From positions 1,054,001-1,118,000 of the forward strand of contig NZ_CP062941.1 of the NCBI RefSeq assembly GCF_015101885.1: DNA of 64,000 nt. Reading direction: 5' to 3'. The notes beneath the pieces were generated by a model. The model saw nothing but the letters and a program-made list of their open reading frames with translations. It was not told where the DNA came from and did not search any database. Source of the DNA: Massilia litorea (GTDB lineage: Bacteria > Pseudomonadota > Gammaproteobacteria > Burkholderiales > Burkholderiaceae_D). The translations under genes and the position numbers were made by a program. This document shows, piece by piece, positions 28,280 through 37,118 of the stretch (the first letter of the stretch is position 1; every line of letters starts with the position of its first letter).

Positions 28280-30736
28280 ATGAAGTCCACAGATGCAGGC
28301 TTGAATTTCGGCGGTTTGAAGCACGTCTTGTCCGATGCCGTCCGCGGCGCCCCGTACGACGTCATCCTGCAAAGCCTGCTCGACGAGGCGCGCCGCCTGA
28401 TCAACGAAGACAGCTGGGCCGCGGTCTACCTGATGGACGAGCCGGCGAACCAGCTGTGCCTCGCGGCTGCGACAGGGCTACCGCCGCAGCTGACGGCGGC
28501 GCTGGCGACACTGCCGGTCGATCCTGCGGGCCCGCCCTGCGGCCGCGCCGCCCACGCGGGCCAGATCCTCATCGTCGAGGACCTGCGTGAGGAAGCCTCG
28601 ATGCAGCCCTGGCTGCCCCTGGCCGAGGCCCATGGCATCCGCTCGTGCTGGTCCTTTCCCCTGCATTCCCCGGGTGGCAAGATCCTGGGCACGCTCGCCG
28701 TCTTTCATGCGAAGCAAAGTGCTCCGGACGCGCTGCTGGTCGGCGAAATCGGCTATTTCACCGACCTGCTCGCGCTGCTGACCGAACGTCACCTGCGCGA
28801 ACAGGAAAACCGGACGCGCCACCAGGACGCCGAACGCGAGCTCGCTTCCATGGCCGACGCATCCGAACGCCGCCGGCGCCTGTACGAGACGGTGCTGTCG
28901 AATACGCCCGATCTCGTCTACGTGTTCGACCTCGAGCACCGGTTCACCTATGCGAACGCCGTGCTGCTGCAGATGTGGGGCAAGACCTTCGAGGAAGCGG
29001 TCGGCAAGACCTGCTGGGAACTGGGCTACGAGCCCTGGCACGCAGCCATGCACGACCGCGAGATCGAAGAGGTGAAGGCGACCAGGGCGCCGATCCGCGG
29101 CGAGGTGCCCTTCAACGGCACCTTCGGGCGGCGCATTTATGACTACATTTTCGTGCCCATCCTCGGGCCCGACGGCGAAGTCGAGGCGGTCGCCGGCACC
29201 ACGCGCGACGTTACCGAGCGCAAGCGCTTCGAGGAAGACCTGCGCGACAGCGAACTGCGTTTTCGCACCATCACCAATGCGATGCCGCAGATGGTGTGGA
29301 CCGCGCTCCCCGACGGCAGCATCGATTACCACAACGAGCGCTTCTACGACTTCGTCGGCTTGCCCGCCAGCGCGGCCGGAGGCACGAGCTGGGCCGAGGA
29401 CCTGCTGCATCCCGACGACAGGGAGGCCGGCCACGCGCGCTGGGTGCACAGCATCGCCAGCGGCGCACCCTACGAGGCCACCTACCGCCTGCGCCACCAC
29501 AGCGGCGAGTACCGCTGGATCCTGGCGCGCGCGCTGGCGCTGCGCAGCGAGAGCGGCGAGATCGTCAAATGGCTCGGCACCGACACCGACATCCACGCAG
29601 CCAAACTGACCGAAGAAGCGCTGCAGGCGGCCAACCACCGAAAGGACGAGTTCCTGGCGATGCTGGCGCACGAGCTGCGCAACCCGCTGGCGCCGATCAG
29701 CGCCGCAGCCCAGGTGCTGCGCCTGGTGCCGAACAACGCGGATAAAGTACGGCAGTACAGCGAAGTGATCTCGCGCCAGGTCAGCCACATGACGACCCTG
29801 GTCAACGATTTACTTGACGTCTCGCGCGTCACGCGCGGCATGGTGCAGCTGGAGAAGGCGCCGGTCGACGTGAAAGCCGTCGTTACCAGCGCCGCCGAAC
29901 AGGCGCACCCGCTGGTCGAAGCCGGCAGGCATACGCTGGCGCTGCAGCTGGGATCGGCCCCGGCGAGCGTGCTGGGCGACCGCGCGCGCCTGATCCAGGT
30001 GACGGCCAACCTGCTGGCGAATACGGCCAAGTACACGCCGGCCGGCGGCCACATCACGCTGGCGCTGGAGGTGAATAATGGCGTGGTGCGCATCGCGGTG
30101 ACCGACAACGGCAACGGCATCGAGCCGGCGCTGCTGCCGCACATCTTCGACCTGTTCGTGCAGGGCAAGCGCACGCCGGACCGGGCCCAGGGCGGTCTCG
30201 GCCTGGGGCTGGCGCTGGTCAAGAACATCGTCGCCATGCACGGCGGCCAGGTCGGCGTGCGCAGCGCCGGCCCCGGCCAGGGCAGCACGTTTACGGTGGA
30301 ACTGCCGGCGGCCGGCCAGCTGCCGCGTCCCACGGCCGAGGCGGCGCCGGCCTTCACCGCATCGGACCGTGCGCTGCGCATCATGCTGGTCGACGACAAC
30401 GTCGACGCCGCCGCGACCCTGTCGGTGCTGCTGGACGCGGCCGGGCACCGGGTGCAGACCATCAACGACCCGCGCGACGCGGTCGGGGCGGCGCTGGCTT
30501 CTCCGCCGGACGTGTTCATCCTCGACATCGGCATGCCGCTGATCGACGGCCACGAACTGGCGCGCCGGCTGCGTGCCGAGCCGGCGCTGGCGGGCGCGCT
30601 GTATGTGGCGCTGACCGGCTACGGCCAGTCGAGCGACCGCGAGTCTTCGCGCCAGGCCGGCTTCGACCGCCACTTCGTGAAACCGGTCGAGGCGGCGCGC
30701 CTGCTGGCGGCGCTCGAGGGGCAAGGCGCTTCCTGA
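28280..30736 (+). CDS. Hybrid sensor histidine kinase (GAF-PAS-PAS-HisKA-HATPase-REC)
   Basis: This soluble 818-residue kinase has a GAF domain (about 25-170), a coiled coil, two PAS domains (about 200-318 and 325-440, the second with a clear PAC tail), HisKA with phospho-accepting H464 in MLAHELRNP, an ATPase domain (N580 and DNGNGI, GLGLGLALV), and a receiver domain (about 700-815) with D749 and K801. It lacks membrane segments, so it senses a cytoplasmic signal. No response regulator gene is adjacent. The HPt protein at 9152 could be its phosphorelay partner, but this is not shown. Confidence 0.93.
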   Translation: MKSTDAGLNFGGLKHVLSDAVRGAPYDVILQSLLDEARRLINEDSWAAVYLMDEPANQLCLAAATGLPPQLTAALATLPVDPAGPPCGRAAHAGQILIVEDLREEASMQPWLPLAEAHGIRSCWSFPLHSPGGKILGTLAVFHAKQSAPDALLVGEIGYFTDLLALLTERHLREQENRTRHQDAERELASMADASERRRRLYETVLSNTPDLVYVFDLEHRFTYANAVLLQMWGKTFEEAVGKTCWELGYEPWHAAMHDREIEEVKATRAPIRGEVPFNGTFGRRIYDYIFVPILGPDGEVEAVAGTTRDVTERKRFEEDLRDSELRFRTITNAMPQMVWTALPDGSIDYHNERFYDFVGLPASAAGGTSWAEDLLHPDDREAGHARWVHSIASGAPYEATYRLRHHSGEYRWILARALALRSESGEIVKWLGTDTDIHAAKLTEEALQAANHRKDEFLAMLAHELRNPLAPISAAAQVLRLVPNNADKVRQYSEVISRQVSHMTTLVNDLLDVSRVTRGMVQLEKAPVDVKAVVTSAAEQAHPLVEAGRHTLALQLGSAPASVLGDRARLIQVTANLLANTAKYTPAGGHITLALEVNNGVVRIAVTDNGNGIEPALLPHIFDLFVQGKRTPDRAQGGLGLGLALVKNIVAMHGGQVGVRSAGPGQGSTFTVELPAAGQLPRPTAEAAPAFTASDRALRIMLVDDNVDAAATLSVLLDAAGHRVQTINDPRDAVGAALASPPDVFILDIGMPLIDGHELARRLRAEPALAGALYVALTGYGQSSDRESSRQAGFDRHFVKPVEAARLLAALEGQGAS

Positions 30737-30785
30737 AGGCCGGACGAACTGCCGGGTTGCCATTGGTGCTAGACTGCTGGCGCTG

Positions 30786-32714
30786 GTGAATGCTAAGCCG
30801 GCGTCCATCCACGACCATCCACGCACAGCACTGCCCCCGATGCGCGAATCAAGCCTGTTCAACAATCTCACCGCCAGTTCGGTCGTCACCGTCGCCTGCA
30901 TCCTGGGCCTGCTGTATTTCGGGCGCGACGTGCTCGAGCCGCTGGCGCTGGCGACCGTATTGAGCCTGGTGCTGGCGCCGCTGATCCGGTCGATGCGCCG
31001 CGTCGGCCTGCCGCGCCTGCCGGCGACACTGGTCTCGGTGCTGCTGGCGGGGACCTGCGTGATCGGCATCGGCACCATCCTCGCCTTTCAGCTGGTGGCG
31101 GTCACGCGCGACCTGCCCGAATACCGGGCCGCGATCCGTTCCAAAATCGAACGCGTGCGCGAGCTGACGGAACGCCCGTTCGCGCGCCTGGAAGCCGAAC
31201 TCAGTGCGGTGGCGCCGCAGTCTCCCGTGGCGCCGCCGCCGCCGGTCACGGTGCGGCGCGGAACGCTCACCACCAGCGCGAACCAGCCGCTGCCGGTCGA
31301 GATCCGCGCGCCGCGCGCCACCACCCGCGACACCCTGGCGCGCCTGTTTTCCCTGGCTTGGGGGCCGATCGGCGAAGCGGGCCTGGTGCTGGTGCTGCTG
31401 GTGTTTATCCTGCTCGAACACGAATCCCTGCGCGACCGCGTGATCCGCCTGGCCGGCCAGGCCGAGATCAGCCGCACGGTGCGCGCCCTGTCCGATGCGA
31501 CGCGCGGCGTTTCGCGCTTTTTCCTGTCGCAGTTCGTCGTCAATCTCACCTTCGGCGCCCTGATCGGCGGCCTGCTGTGGGCCTTCGGCGTGCCGCATGC
31601 GGCGCTGTGGGGCGCCTTGTCAGGCCTGCTGCGCTTCGTGCCCTACCTCGGCATCATGGTGGCGGGCGTGCTGATCGCCGTGTTCGTCGCCGCCATCGAC
31701 CCGGGCTGGACGATGGCGCTGTCCTGCCTGGCGATATTCGTCGCGCTCGAGCTGTTCGTGGCGAACGTGGTCGAGCCCAAGGTGTACGGGCACAGCTCGG
31801 GCCTGTCGCCGCTGGCCGTGATCGTCTCGGCCCTGTTCTGGGGCGCGATGTGGGGGCCGGTGGGGCTGCTGCTGTCCACGCCCCTCACGCTCTGCCTGGT
31901 CGTGGCCGGGCGCCATGTGCGCGCGCTGGAACCGGTAACGATCCTGCTGGGCGACGTGCCGGACGTGAACGTGGCCCAGCGTTTTTACCAGCGCGTGCTG
32001 GCCGGCGAGACCTACAACATCATCCTCGATGCGCGCAGCTATCTCGACCGCCACAGCTTCGCGCGCTATTGCGACCAGATCCTGCTGCCCGGGATCGCGC
32101 TGGCCGCCGCCGAACAGCGTGCCGGCCAGCTCGAGACCGCGCAGGCGGCGCATCTGCGCACCACCATCGCCGACGTCGCCGCGACGCTGACGCCGGTGTC
32201 GAAGGAAGTGCCGCGCAACCGCCGGCGCAAGGGCCGCGTCTCCCTGCTCGACGCCAACGTCGGCGCCCACCTGCGCAAGATGCGCGAGGAACGCCTCGGC
32301 CGCTGGCAGGGTTCGCTCGACGTGCCTTCGCACTCGATCGTGCTCTGCGCCGGCCTCGGCACCGAGCGCGACGACCTGCTGACGGAGCTGCTGGTACGCG
32401 CCCTGCGCGAACTCGACGTCGATGCGCGCAGCGTGGTCATCGGCGCCGACCAGGACAATCCGGGACCGGACAAGGCCGACCTGATCTCGACCGTGTTCCT
32501 GATCTACCCGGTCGAATCCATGCTGGAGCAGTGGCAGCGCGTGGCCGACGAACTGCGCGCCGGCCTGCCGAACGCCTTGTTGGTGACGATCCGCCTGCCT
32601 TTTGGCGAGACGGCTGCGAACCAGACGGTGGTGCAGGAGCACGTCGACATGGTGCTGCGTTCGTTCGAGGAAAGCCTGGCCTTCGTGGTGCCGGAGCGCG
32701 TGGGCCAGGCCTGA
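30786..32714 (+). CDS. AI-2E family transporter with a long C-terminal domain
   Basis: This 642-residue membrane protein of the AI-2E/PerM exporter family has an N-terminal bundle (FGRDVLEPLALATVLSLVLAPLI), a periplasmic or cytoplasmic loop with coiled coil (about 95-175), and a second bundle ending with the family's FWGAMWGPVGLLLSTPLTLCLVVAGRHV. The C-terminal about 270 residues are soluble and not part of the core family; they resemble a Rossmann-like region (VLCAGLGTERDDLLTELLVRALRELD). The start is uncertain: GTG at 30786 or ATG at 30840 (MRESSLFNN). The substrate is unknown despite the family name. Confidence 0.83.
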   Translation: MNAKPASIHDHPRTALPPMRESSLFNNLTASSVVTVACILGLLYFGRDVLEPLALATVLSLVLAPLIRSMRRVGLPRLPATLVSVLLAGTCVIGIGTILAFQLVAVTRDLPEYRAAIRSKIERVRELTERPFARLEAELSAVAPQSPVAPPPPVTVRRGTLTTSANQPLPVEIRAPRATTRDTLARLFSLAWGPIGEAGLVLVLLVFILLEHESLRDRVIRLAGQAEISRTVRALSDATRGVSRFFLSQFVVNLTFGALIGGLLWAFGVPHAALWGALSGLLRFVPYLGIMVAGVLIAVFVAAIDPGWTMALSCLAIFVALELFVANVVEPKVYGHSSGLSPLAVIVSALFWGAMWGPVGLLLSTPLTLCLVVAGRHVRALEPVTILLGDVPDVNVAQRFYQRVLAGETYNIILDARSYLDRHSFARYCDQILLPGIALAAAEQRAGQLETAQAAHLRTTIADVAATLTPVSKEVPRNRRRKGRVSLLDANVGAHLRKMREERLGRWQGSLDVPSHSIVLCAGLGTERDDLLTELLVRALRELDVDARSVVIGADQDNPGPDKADLISTVFLIYPVESMLEQWQRVADELRAGLPNALLVTIRLPFGETAANQTVVQEHVDMVLRSFEESLAFVVPERVGQA

Positions 32715-32754
32715 ACGCCCGTCGATAACCCAGCCTGTGTATCATGTAGGCGCC

Positions 32755-33384
32755 ATGCGCTACCGCCTCGCCATTTTCGATTTCGACGGCACCCTTGCCG
32801 ATTCGTTTCCGTTCTTCCTCAGCGTTTTCAACCGGATCGCTGACGAGCACGGCTTTCGCCGCATCGACCATGCCCACGTCGAGCGCCTGCGCCACTATGG
32901 CACGCGCGAGATGATGCGCGAGGTCGGCATGCCGGCCTGGAAGCTGCCGCTGGCCGCCGCCAGCTTCAAGACCCTGATGCGCGAAAATGCGGGACAGGTG
33001 CGCCTGTTTCCGCAGGTCGATCATGTCCTGCGCGCGCTCGCGCGCGACAACGTCAAATTGACCATCGTCTCCTCGAACGCCGAGGACAACGTGCGGCAGG
33101 TGCTGGGGCCGGAACTGTCTCCCCTGATCAGCCAGTACGAATGCGGCATGTCGATTTTTGGGAAGACCGCACGCATCCGCAAGGTGTTAAAGCGCGCCGC
33201 CATGGCGCCCGACTCGGCCCTGTACATCGGCGACCAGACCACCGATGCCGACGCCGCGCGCCGCGCCGGCGTCGCCTTTGCAGCCGTGCACTGGGGCTAC
33301 GCCCCGATCGAGGCGCTGCGCAAGGTCGCGCCCGAACACGAGTTCGACCTGCCCGCTTCGCTGGCGGCAATTCCCACGCTGTAA
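32755..33384 (+). CDS. HAD-family hydrolase (phosphoglycolate phosphatase-like)
   Basis: This 209-residue HAD-superfamily phosphatase has motif I FDFDGTLADS with nucleophile and general acid D8/D10-type pair, motif II VSSNAE, lysine motif III FGKTARIRK and motif IV GDQTTDADAARRAG. The cap domain lies between about 15 and 85. The substrate is open; relatives dephosphorylate phosphoglycolate or sugar phosphates. It begins 40 bases after the AI-2E stop and may share its transcript. A longer frame from 32602 overlaps the previous gene and is not supported. Confidence 0.87.
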   Translation: MRYRLAIFDFDGTLADSFPFFLSVFNRIADEHGFRRIDHAHVERLRHYGTREMMREVGMPAWKLPLAAASFKTLMRENAGQVRLFPQVDHVLRALARDNVKLTIVSSNAEDNVRQVLGPELSPLISQYECGMSIFGKTARIRKVLKRAAMAPDSALYIGDQTTDADAARRAGVAFAAVHWGYAPIEALRKVAPEHEFDLPASLAAIPTL

Positions 33385-33449
33385 CCGACACAAGCGCGGC
33401 GCCGACGCCGCTCATCGGCTGACAAGCCGCATGCCCCTTCCTGCAAGAA

Positions 33450-33477
33450 TTTACTTCGCATGCTAAACTTTCATAAT
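33450..33477 (+). promoter_or_regulatory. Candidate promoter of the MarR-efflux operon
   Basis: TTTACT (33450-33455) and CATAAT (33472-33477) are 16 bases apart, giving a start near 33484, only about 14 bases before the ATG. The region around it is AT-rich and would be the natural operator for the encoded MarR protein. Confidence 0.4.
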
Positions 33478-33497
33478 CAAATTAAATTCCGCATCCC

Positions 33498-33965
33498 ATG
33501 GACGCCTTCGACCAGACCCTGATCCAGCTCACCGCCGCCATGACGCAGGCTTCGCGCGCCTACAAATCGATGGCGGACAAGGTGGCGTCGCAGTACAGCC
33601 TGTCGCAGGCGACCGCGCTCCCGGTGCTGATCCTGGGACGCCTGGGCCAGGACGGCGTACGCCCCGGCATGCTGGCCGACGCCCTCGGCCTGGAGCCGTC
33701 GTCCCTGGTGCGCGTGATCGACCTGCTGATCGACAGCGGCCTGGTCGAACGTCATGACGACCCGCAAGACCGCCGCGCGCGCATCCTGCAATTGACCGAA
33801 GACGGCAAGACCCGCGCCGCCCAGATGGAAGAAGCGCTGATCCCCTTCCGCCGCAGCGTCTTCGCCGGTGTCGACCCGGCGGACATCGACACCTGTCTGC
33901 GCGTGCTGACCAGCATTCAATGCCGCATCGGCAAAGCGGAATCGACCGGCGACAAGCAGGGATGA
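33498..33965 (+). CDS. MarR-family transcriptional regulator
   Basis: This 155-residue dimeric winged-helix repressor has the recognition region MLADALGLEPSSLVRVIDLLIDSGLVERHDDPQDRRARILQLTEDGK (shown here only as a family landmark by position, about 55-105). The basic wing DPQDRRARI is typical. It stands first in an efflux operon and its stop overlaps the next start (ATGA). By analogy with other MarR-efflux pairs it probably responds to an aromatic or phenolic ligand and represses the operon. Confidence 0.9.
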   Translation: MDAFDQTLIQLTAAMTQASRAYKSMADKVASQYSLSQATALPVLILGRLGQDGVRPGMLADALGLEPSSLVRVIDLLIDSGLVERHDDPQDRRARILQLTEDGKTRAAQMEEALIPFRRSVFAGVDPADIDTCLRVLTSIQCRIGKAESTGDKQG

Positions 33966-36022
33966 AGTTGCCCTCGAAAAACGAGGCCCTGTTCTCGCTT
34001 AAAAGTTTCGCGGCAGCGATGCTCGCGCTTTATCTCGCGATGCGCATCGGACTGCCGCGTCCGTTCTGGGCGCTGATGACGGCGTATATCGTCGCAGCGC
34101 CCTTCGCCGGCCCCACCCGCTCGAAGGCCGTGTTCCGCTTCGGCGGCACGCTGCTGGGCGCGCTGGCTACCGTGATCCTGGTGCCGCTGTTCGCCAATTC
34201 CCCGGAACTGCTGTCGCTGGTGCTGGCGCTGTGGGTCGGCGGCTGCCTGTACATTTCCCTGCTGGACCGCACGCCGCGTTCCTATGTGCTGATGCTGGCC
34301 GGCTATACCGCCGGATTGATCGCCTTCCCGGCCGTGAACGACCCCGGCACCATCTTCGACATCGCCCTGGCCCGGGTCGAGGAAATTTTGCTCGGCATTA
34401 GTTGCGCAACCGTCGTGCACTCGCTGTTCTTCCCGCAGGGCTTCGGCCCGGTGCTGCTGGCGCGCCTCGACCACGCCTTGCGCGACGCCCAGGCCTGGAT
34501 CGCCGATGCGCTGGCCCCGGCCACGCAGGCCGCCAACATCTCGCTCGACCGCCGCAAGCTGGCCGGCGACATCACAGAACTGCGCATGATGGCCGTGCAC
34601 CTGCCGTTCGACACTTCGCACCTGCGCTGGACCGCGAACGCGATCCACGCGCTGCAGGAACGCCTGGCCGCCATGGTGCCGCTGCTGTCCTCGATCGAAG
34701 ACCGCTTGAAGGCCCTGCGCGGGCTGGGCGTCTCCGATGCACGCTGGCGCGCGGTGCTGGCCGAGATCACGGCCTGGACCGGCAGCCGGCGCGATGCTGC
34801 GCCGCCCGGCACGCCGGCCGCCCTGCGCACCGCGATCGACGCCCTGACGCCCGCCGCCGAGCGCCATGCCGACTGGGGCGACCTGCTGCAGATTAACCTG
34901 GCCGCCCGCCTGCGCGCGCTGGTCGACGTCTGCGTCGACGCCCACGCGCTGCGCCGCCATATCGGGGCCGGCACGGCCGGCATGCTGCCGGAAGCGGCTT
35001 TCGATCTGGCCAACGTGAAGCCGCAGGCGCTGCACCTGGACCACGGCATGGCCCTGGTGTCGGCGGCCGCCGCCGTCATCGCCACCTTGGCCGGCTGCGC
35101 CTTCTGGATCCTGACCGGCTGGCCCTCGGGCGCCGCGGTGCCGATGATGGCGGCGGTGATGTCCTGCTTCTTCGCGACCCAGGACGACCCGGTGCCATTC
35201 ATTAAGGGCTTCCTGGTCTGGACCATTTATTCGGTGCCCCTGTCCGCCTTTTATCTGCTGGCGGTGCTGCCTGCAATTCACAGCTTCGAAATGCTGGTGC
35301 TGGCCTGCGCCCCCGCCTTCCTGGTGCTCGGCGTGCTGATCGCGCGCCCGGCGACCTTCGGCAAGGCGATGCCCTTCATGTTCGGCATCGCCGGCACGCT
35401 GGCCCTGCAGGACACGAACACGGCCGACGCCGCCTCGTTTATTAATTCGACGCTGGCCCAACTGGCCGGCCTGGCGCTGGCCGTGCTGGTGATCGGCGTG
35501 TTCCGCAGCGTCGGCGCCGGCTGGACCGCGCGCCGCCTGCTGCGTGCGGGCTGGGGAGAATTGGCAAAGATAGGAGACGGCCGCCAGGCGCCCTCGCTGG
35601 CGGAATTTTCCGCGCGCATGGTCGATCGCATCGCCCTGCTGACGCCGCGACTGGCGCTGGCCGGCCCCCAGCAGGATTTACAGGCGAGCGACGCCCTGGT
35701 CGACCTGCGCATCGGCCTGAACATGACGCAACTGCTGTCCGTACGCAGCGAGCTCGGCCGCAGCCAGGCGGCGCTGTGGGCCCTGTTCGAACATTTATCT
35801 CAACATTTCGCGGCACGCCCCGCCAGCGCCCCGGTGGAGGACGCGCGCCTGCTGGTGTCGATCGACAACGCCCTGCGCTCGGTCAGCGCGGCCCAGGCCT
35901 CGACTGCGCGCGGCGATGCGCTGGCCTCGCTGGCCGGCATCCGGCGCGACCTGTTCCCGTCGGCAGCACCCTACGAACCTTCACCCGCAGTACTCCCGCT
36001 TTTCGACAAGGAGATCCGATGA
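33962..36022 (+). CDS. FUSC-family aromatic acid efflux protein (AaeB-like)
   Basis: This 686-residue inner-membrane protein of the fusaric acid resistance family has two halves, each with about five or six helices followed by a soluble segment: the first starts with LYLAMRIGLPRPFWALMTAYIVAAPFAG and the second near ALVSAAAAVIATLAGCAFWILTGWPSGAAVPMMAAVM. It acts with a small DUF1656 protein, a HlyD adaptor and an outer-membrane channel, all encoded downstream. The ATG at 33962 overlaps the MarR stop. The following gene overlaps by ATGA. Confidence 0.9.
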   Translation: MKLPSKNEALFSLKSFAAAMLALYLAMRIGLPRPFWALMTAYIVAAPFAGPTRSKAVFRFGGTLLGALATVILVPLFANSPELLSLVLALWVGGCLYISLLDRTPRSYVLMLAGYTAGLIAFPAVNDPGTIFDIALARVEEILLGISCATVVHSLFFPQGFGPVLLARLDHALRDAQAWIADALAPATQAANISLDRRKLAGDITELRMMAVHLPFDTSHLRWTANAIHALQERLAAMVPLLSSIEDRLKALRGLGVSDARWRAVLAEITAWTGSRRDAAPPGTPAALRTAIDALTPAAERHADWGDLLQINLAARLRALVDVCVDAHALRRHIGAGTAGMLPEAAFDLANVKPQALHLDHGMALVSAAAAVIATLAGCAFWILTGWPSGAAVPMMAAVMSCFFATQDDPVPFIKGFLVWTIYSVPLSAFYLLAVLPAIHSFEMLVLACAPAFLVLGVLIARPATFGKAMPFMFGIAGTLALQDTNTADAASFINSTLAQLAGLALAVLVIGVFRSVGAGWTARRLLRAGWGELAKIGDGRQAPSLAEFSARMVDRIALLTPRLALAGPQQDLQASDALVDLRIGLNMTQLLSVRSELGRSQAALWALFEHLSQHFAARPASAPVEDARLLVSIDNALRSVSAAQASTARGDALASLAGIRRDLFPSAAPYEPSPAVLPLFDKEIR

Positions 36023-36225
36023 TCGGCGAAGTCAGCCTCTACGGCATGTATTTCCCGCCGCTGCTATTGCTGGCCTTGCTTGCCTACGTGGTCTCGCGTT
36101 TGTGCAACAAGCTGCTGGCGCGCACCGGCTTTTATAAGCACGTGTGGCACCCGGCGCTGTTCGATTTTTCGCTGTTCGTGATCGTGCTCGGCAGCCTTGT
36201 TTTTATTGGATCCAACTGGTTTTAA
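36019..36225 (+). CDS. DUF1656 (AaeX-like) small membrane protein
   Basis: This 68-residue protein with two membrane helices (about 12-30 and 46-64) has the DUF1656 start EVSLYGMYFPPLL. It is the invariant small companion of AaeA/AaeB-type pumps. It overlaps the FUSC stop, and the adaptor gene begins eight bases after its stop. AAGGAG precedes the ATG. Longer frames around it are not supported. Confidence 0.92.
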   Translation: MIGEVSLYGMYFPPLLLLALLAYVVSRLCNKLLARTGFYKHVWHPALFDFSLFVIVLGSLVFIGSNWF

Positions 36226-36233
36226 ATAAAAAG

Positions 36234-37118
36234 ATGAAATTCTCTCCTCAAGCATTCACGCGGGTCGGCATCACCGTCCTCGCCGCCGCCGGCGCCATCT
36301 ATGCGGGCTGGCAGTTGTGGCGCCACTATGAAATCGAACCCTGGACCCGCGACGGCCGCATCAAGGCCTATGTCGTGCAGGTCGCGCCCGACGTCACGGG
36401 ACAGGTGACCAGGGTCTACGTCCACGACAACCAGCAGGTAAAAGCCGGCGACCTGCTGTTCGAAGTCGACCGCGCCCGCTTCGAGCTGGCCCTGCGCCAG
36501 GCGGAAGCCGCCGAGGACGCGGCCAAAGTCGCCGTCAGCCAAGCCGAGCGCGAGGCACGCCGCAACGTCCAGCTGGGAGATCTGGTGGCGCAGGAAGCAC
36601 GCGAACAAGGCGTATCTCGCGTCGAACAGGCACGCGCGGCGCTGGCGCAAGCTGTCGTCAACCGTGATACGGCGCGCCTGAACCTGGACCGCACGCGCGT
36701 GGTGTCGGTGGTCAGCGGCTCGGTGACGAACCTGGACCTGCGCGCCGGCGCGTACGTGAGCGCCAGCCATCCGGTGATGGCGCTGGTCGACCGCGGCTCG
36801 TTCTACGTCGAGGGCTATTTCGAGGAAACGAAACTGGCGGCGATCCACCTGGGCGATCCGGTCGCCGTCTCGCTGATGGGCGCGAAGCAGCAACTGACCG
36901 GCCATGTCGAAAGTTTTGCCGAGGGTATCTCCGACCGCGACCGCACGACCGGCACCAACATGCTGCCGAACATTAATCCGACGTTTAACTGGGTACGCCT
37001 GGCCCAGCGCATTCCGGTGCGCGTGGCGCTCGATCCGGTGCCGAACAATGTGCGCCTGGTGGCGGGACAGACGGCGACGGTGCAGGTGTTGCCGGCGCCA
37101 CCGAAAAAGGTGTCGTGA
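36234..37118 (+). CDS. HlyD-family efflux adaptor (AaeA-like)
   Basis: This 294-residue periplasmic adaptor is anchored by one helix (about 9-24). A conserved WTRDGRIKAYVVQVAPDVTGQVTRVYV strand (family landmark at about 36-62), a short coiled coil with VNRDTARLNLDRTRV and the barrel segment GSFYVEGYFEETKLAAIHLGDPV follow. It links the FUSC pump to the outer-membrane channel. It starts eight bases after the AaeX-like gene and its stop overlaps the following start (TGATG). Confidence 0.92.
   Translation: MKFSPQAFTRVGITVLAAAGAIYAGWQLWRHYEIEPWTRDGRIKAYVVQVAPDVTGQVTRVYVHDNQQVKAGDLLFEVDRARFELALRQAEAAEDAAKVAVSQAEREARRNVQLGDLVAQEAREQGVSRVEQARAALAQAVVNRDTARLNLDRTRVVSVVSGSVTNLDLRAGAYVSASHPVMALVDRGSFYVEGYFEETKLAAIHLGDPVAVSLMGAKQQLTGHVESFAEGISDRDRTTGTNMLPNINPTFNWVRLAQRIPVRVALDPVPNNVRLVAGQTATVQVLPAPPKKVS

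Noticed and set aside
33917..35461. 514-codon minus-strand frame over the FUSC gene
   Set aside because: Shadow of the efflux gene; low-complexity Gly/Arg/Gln composition.
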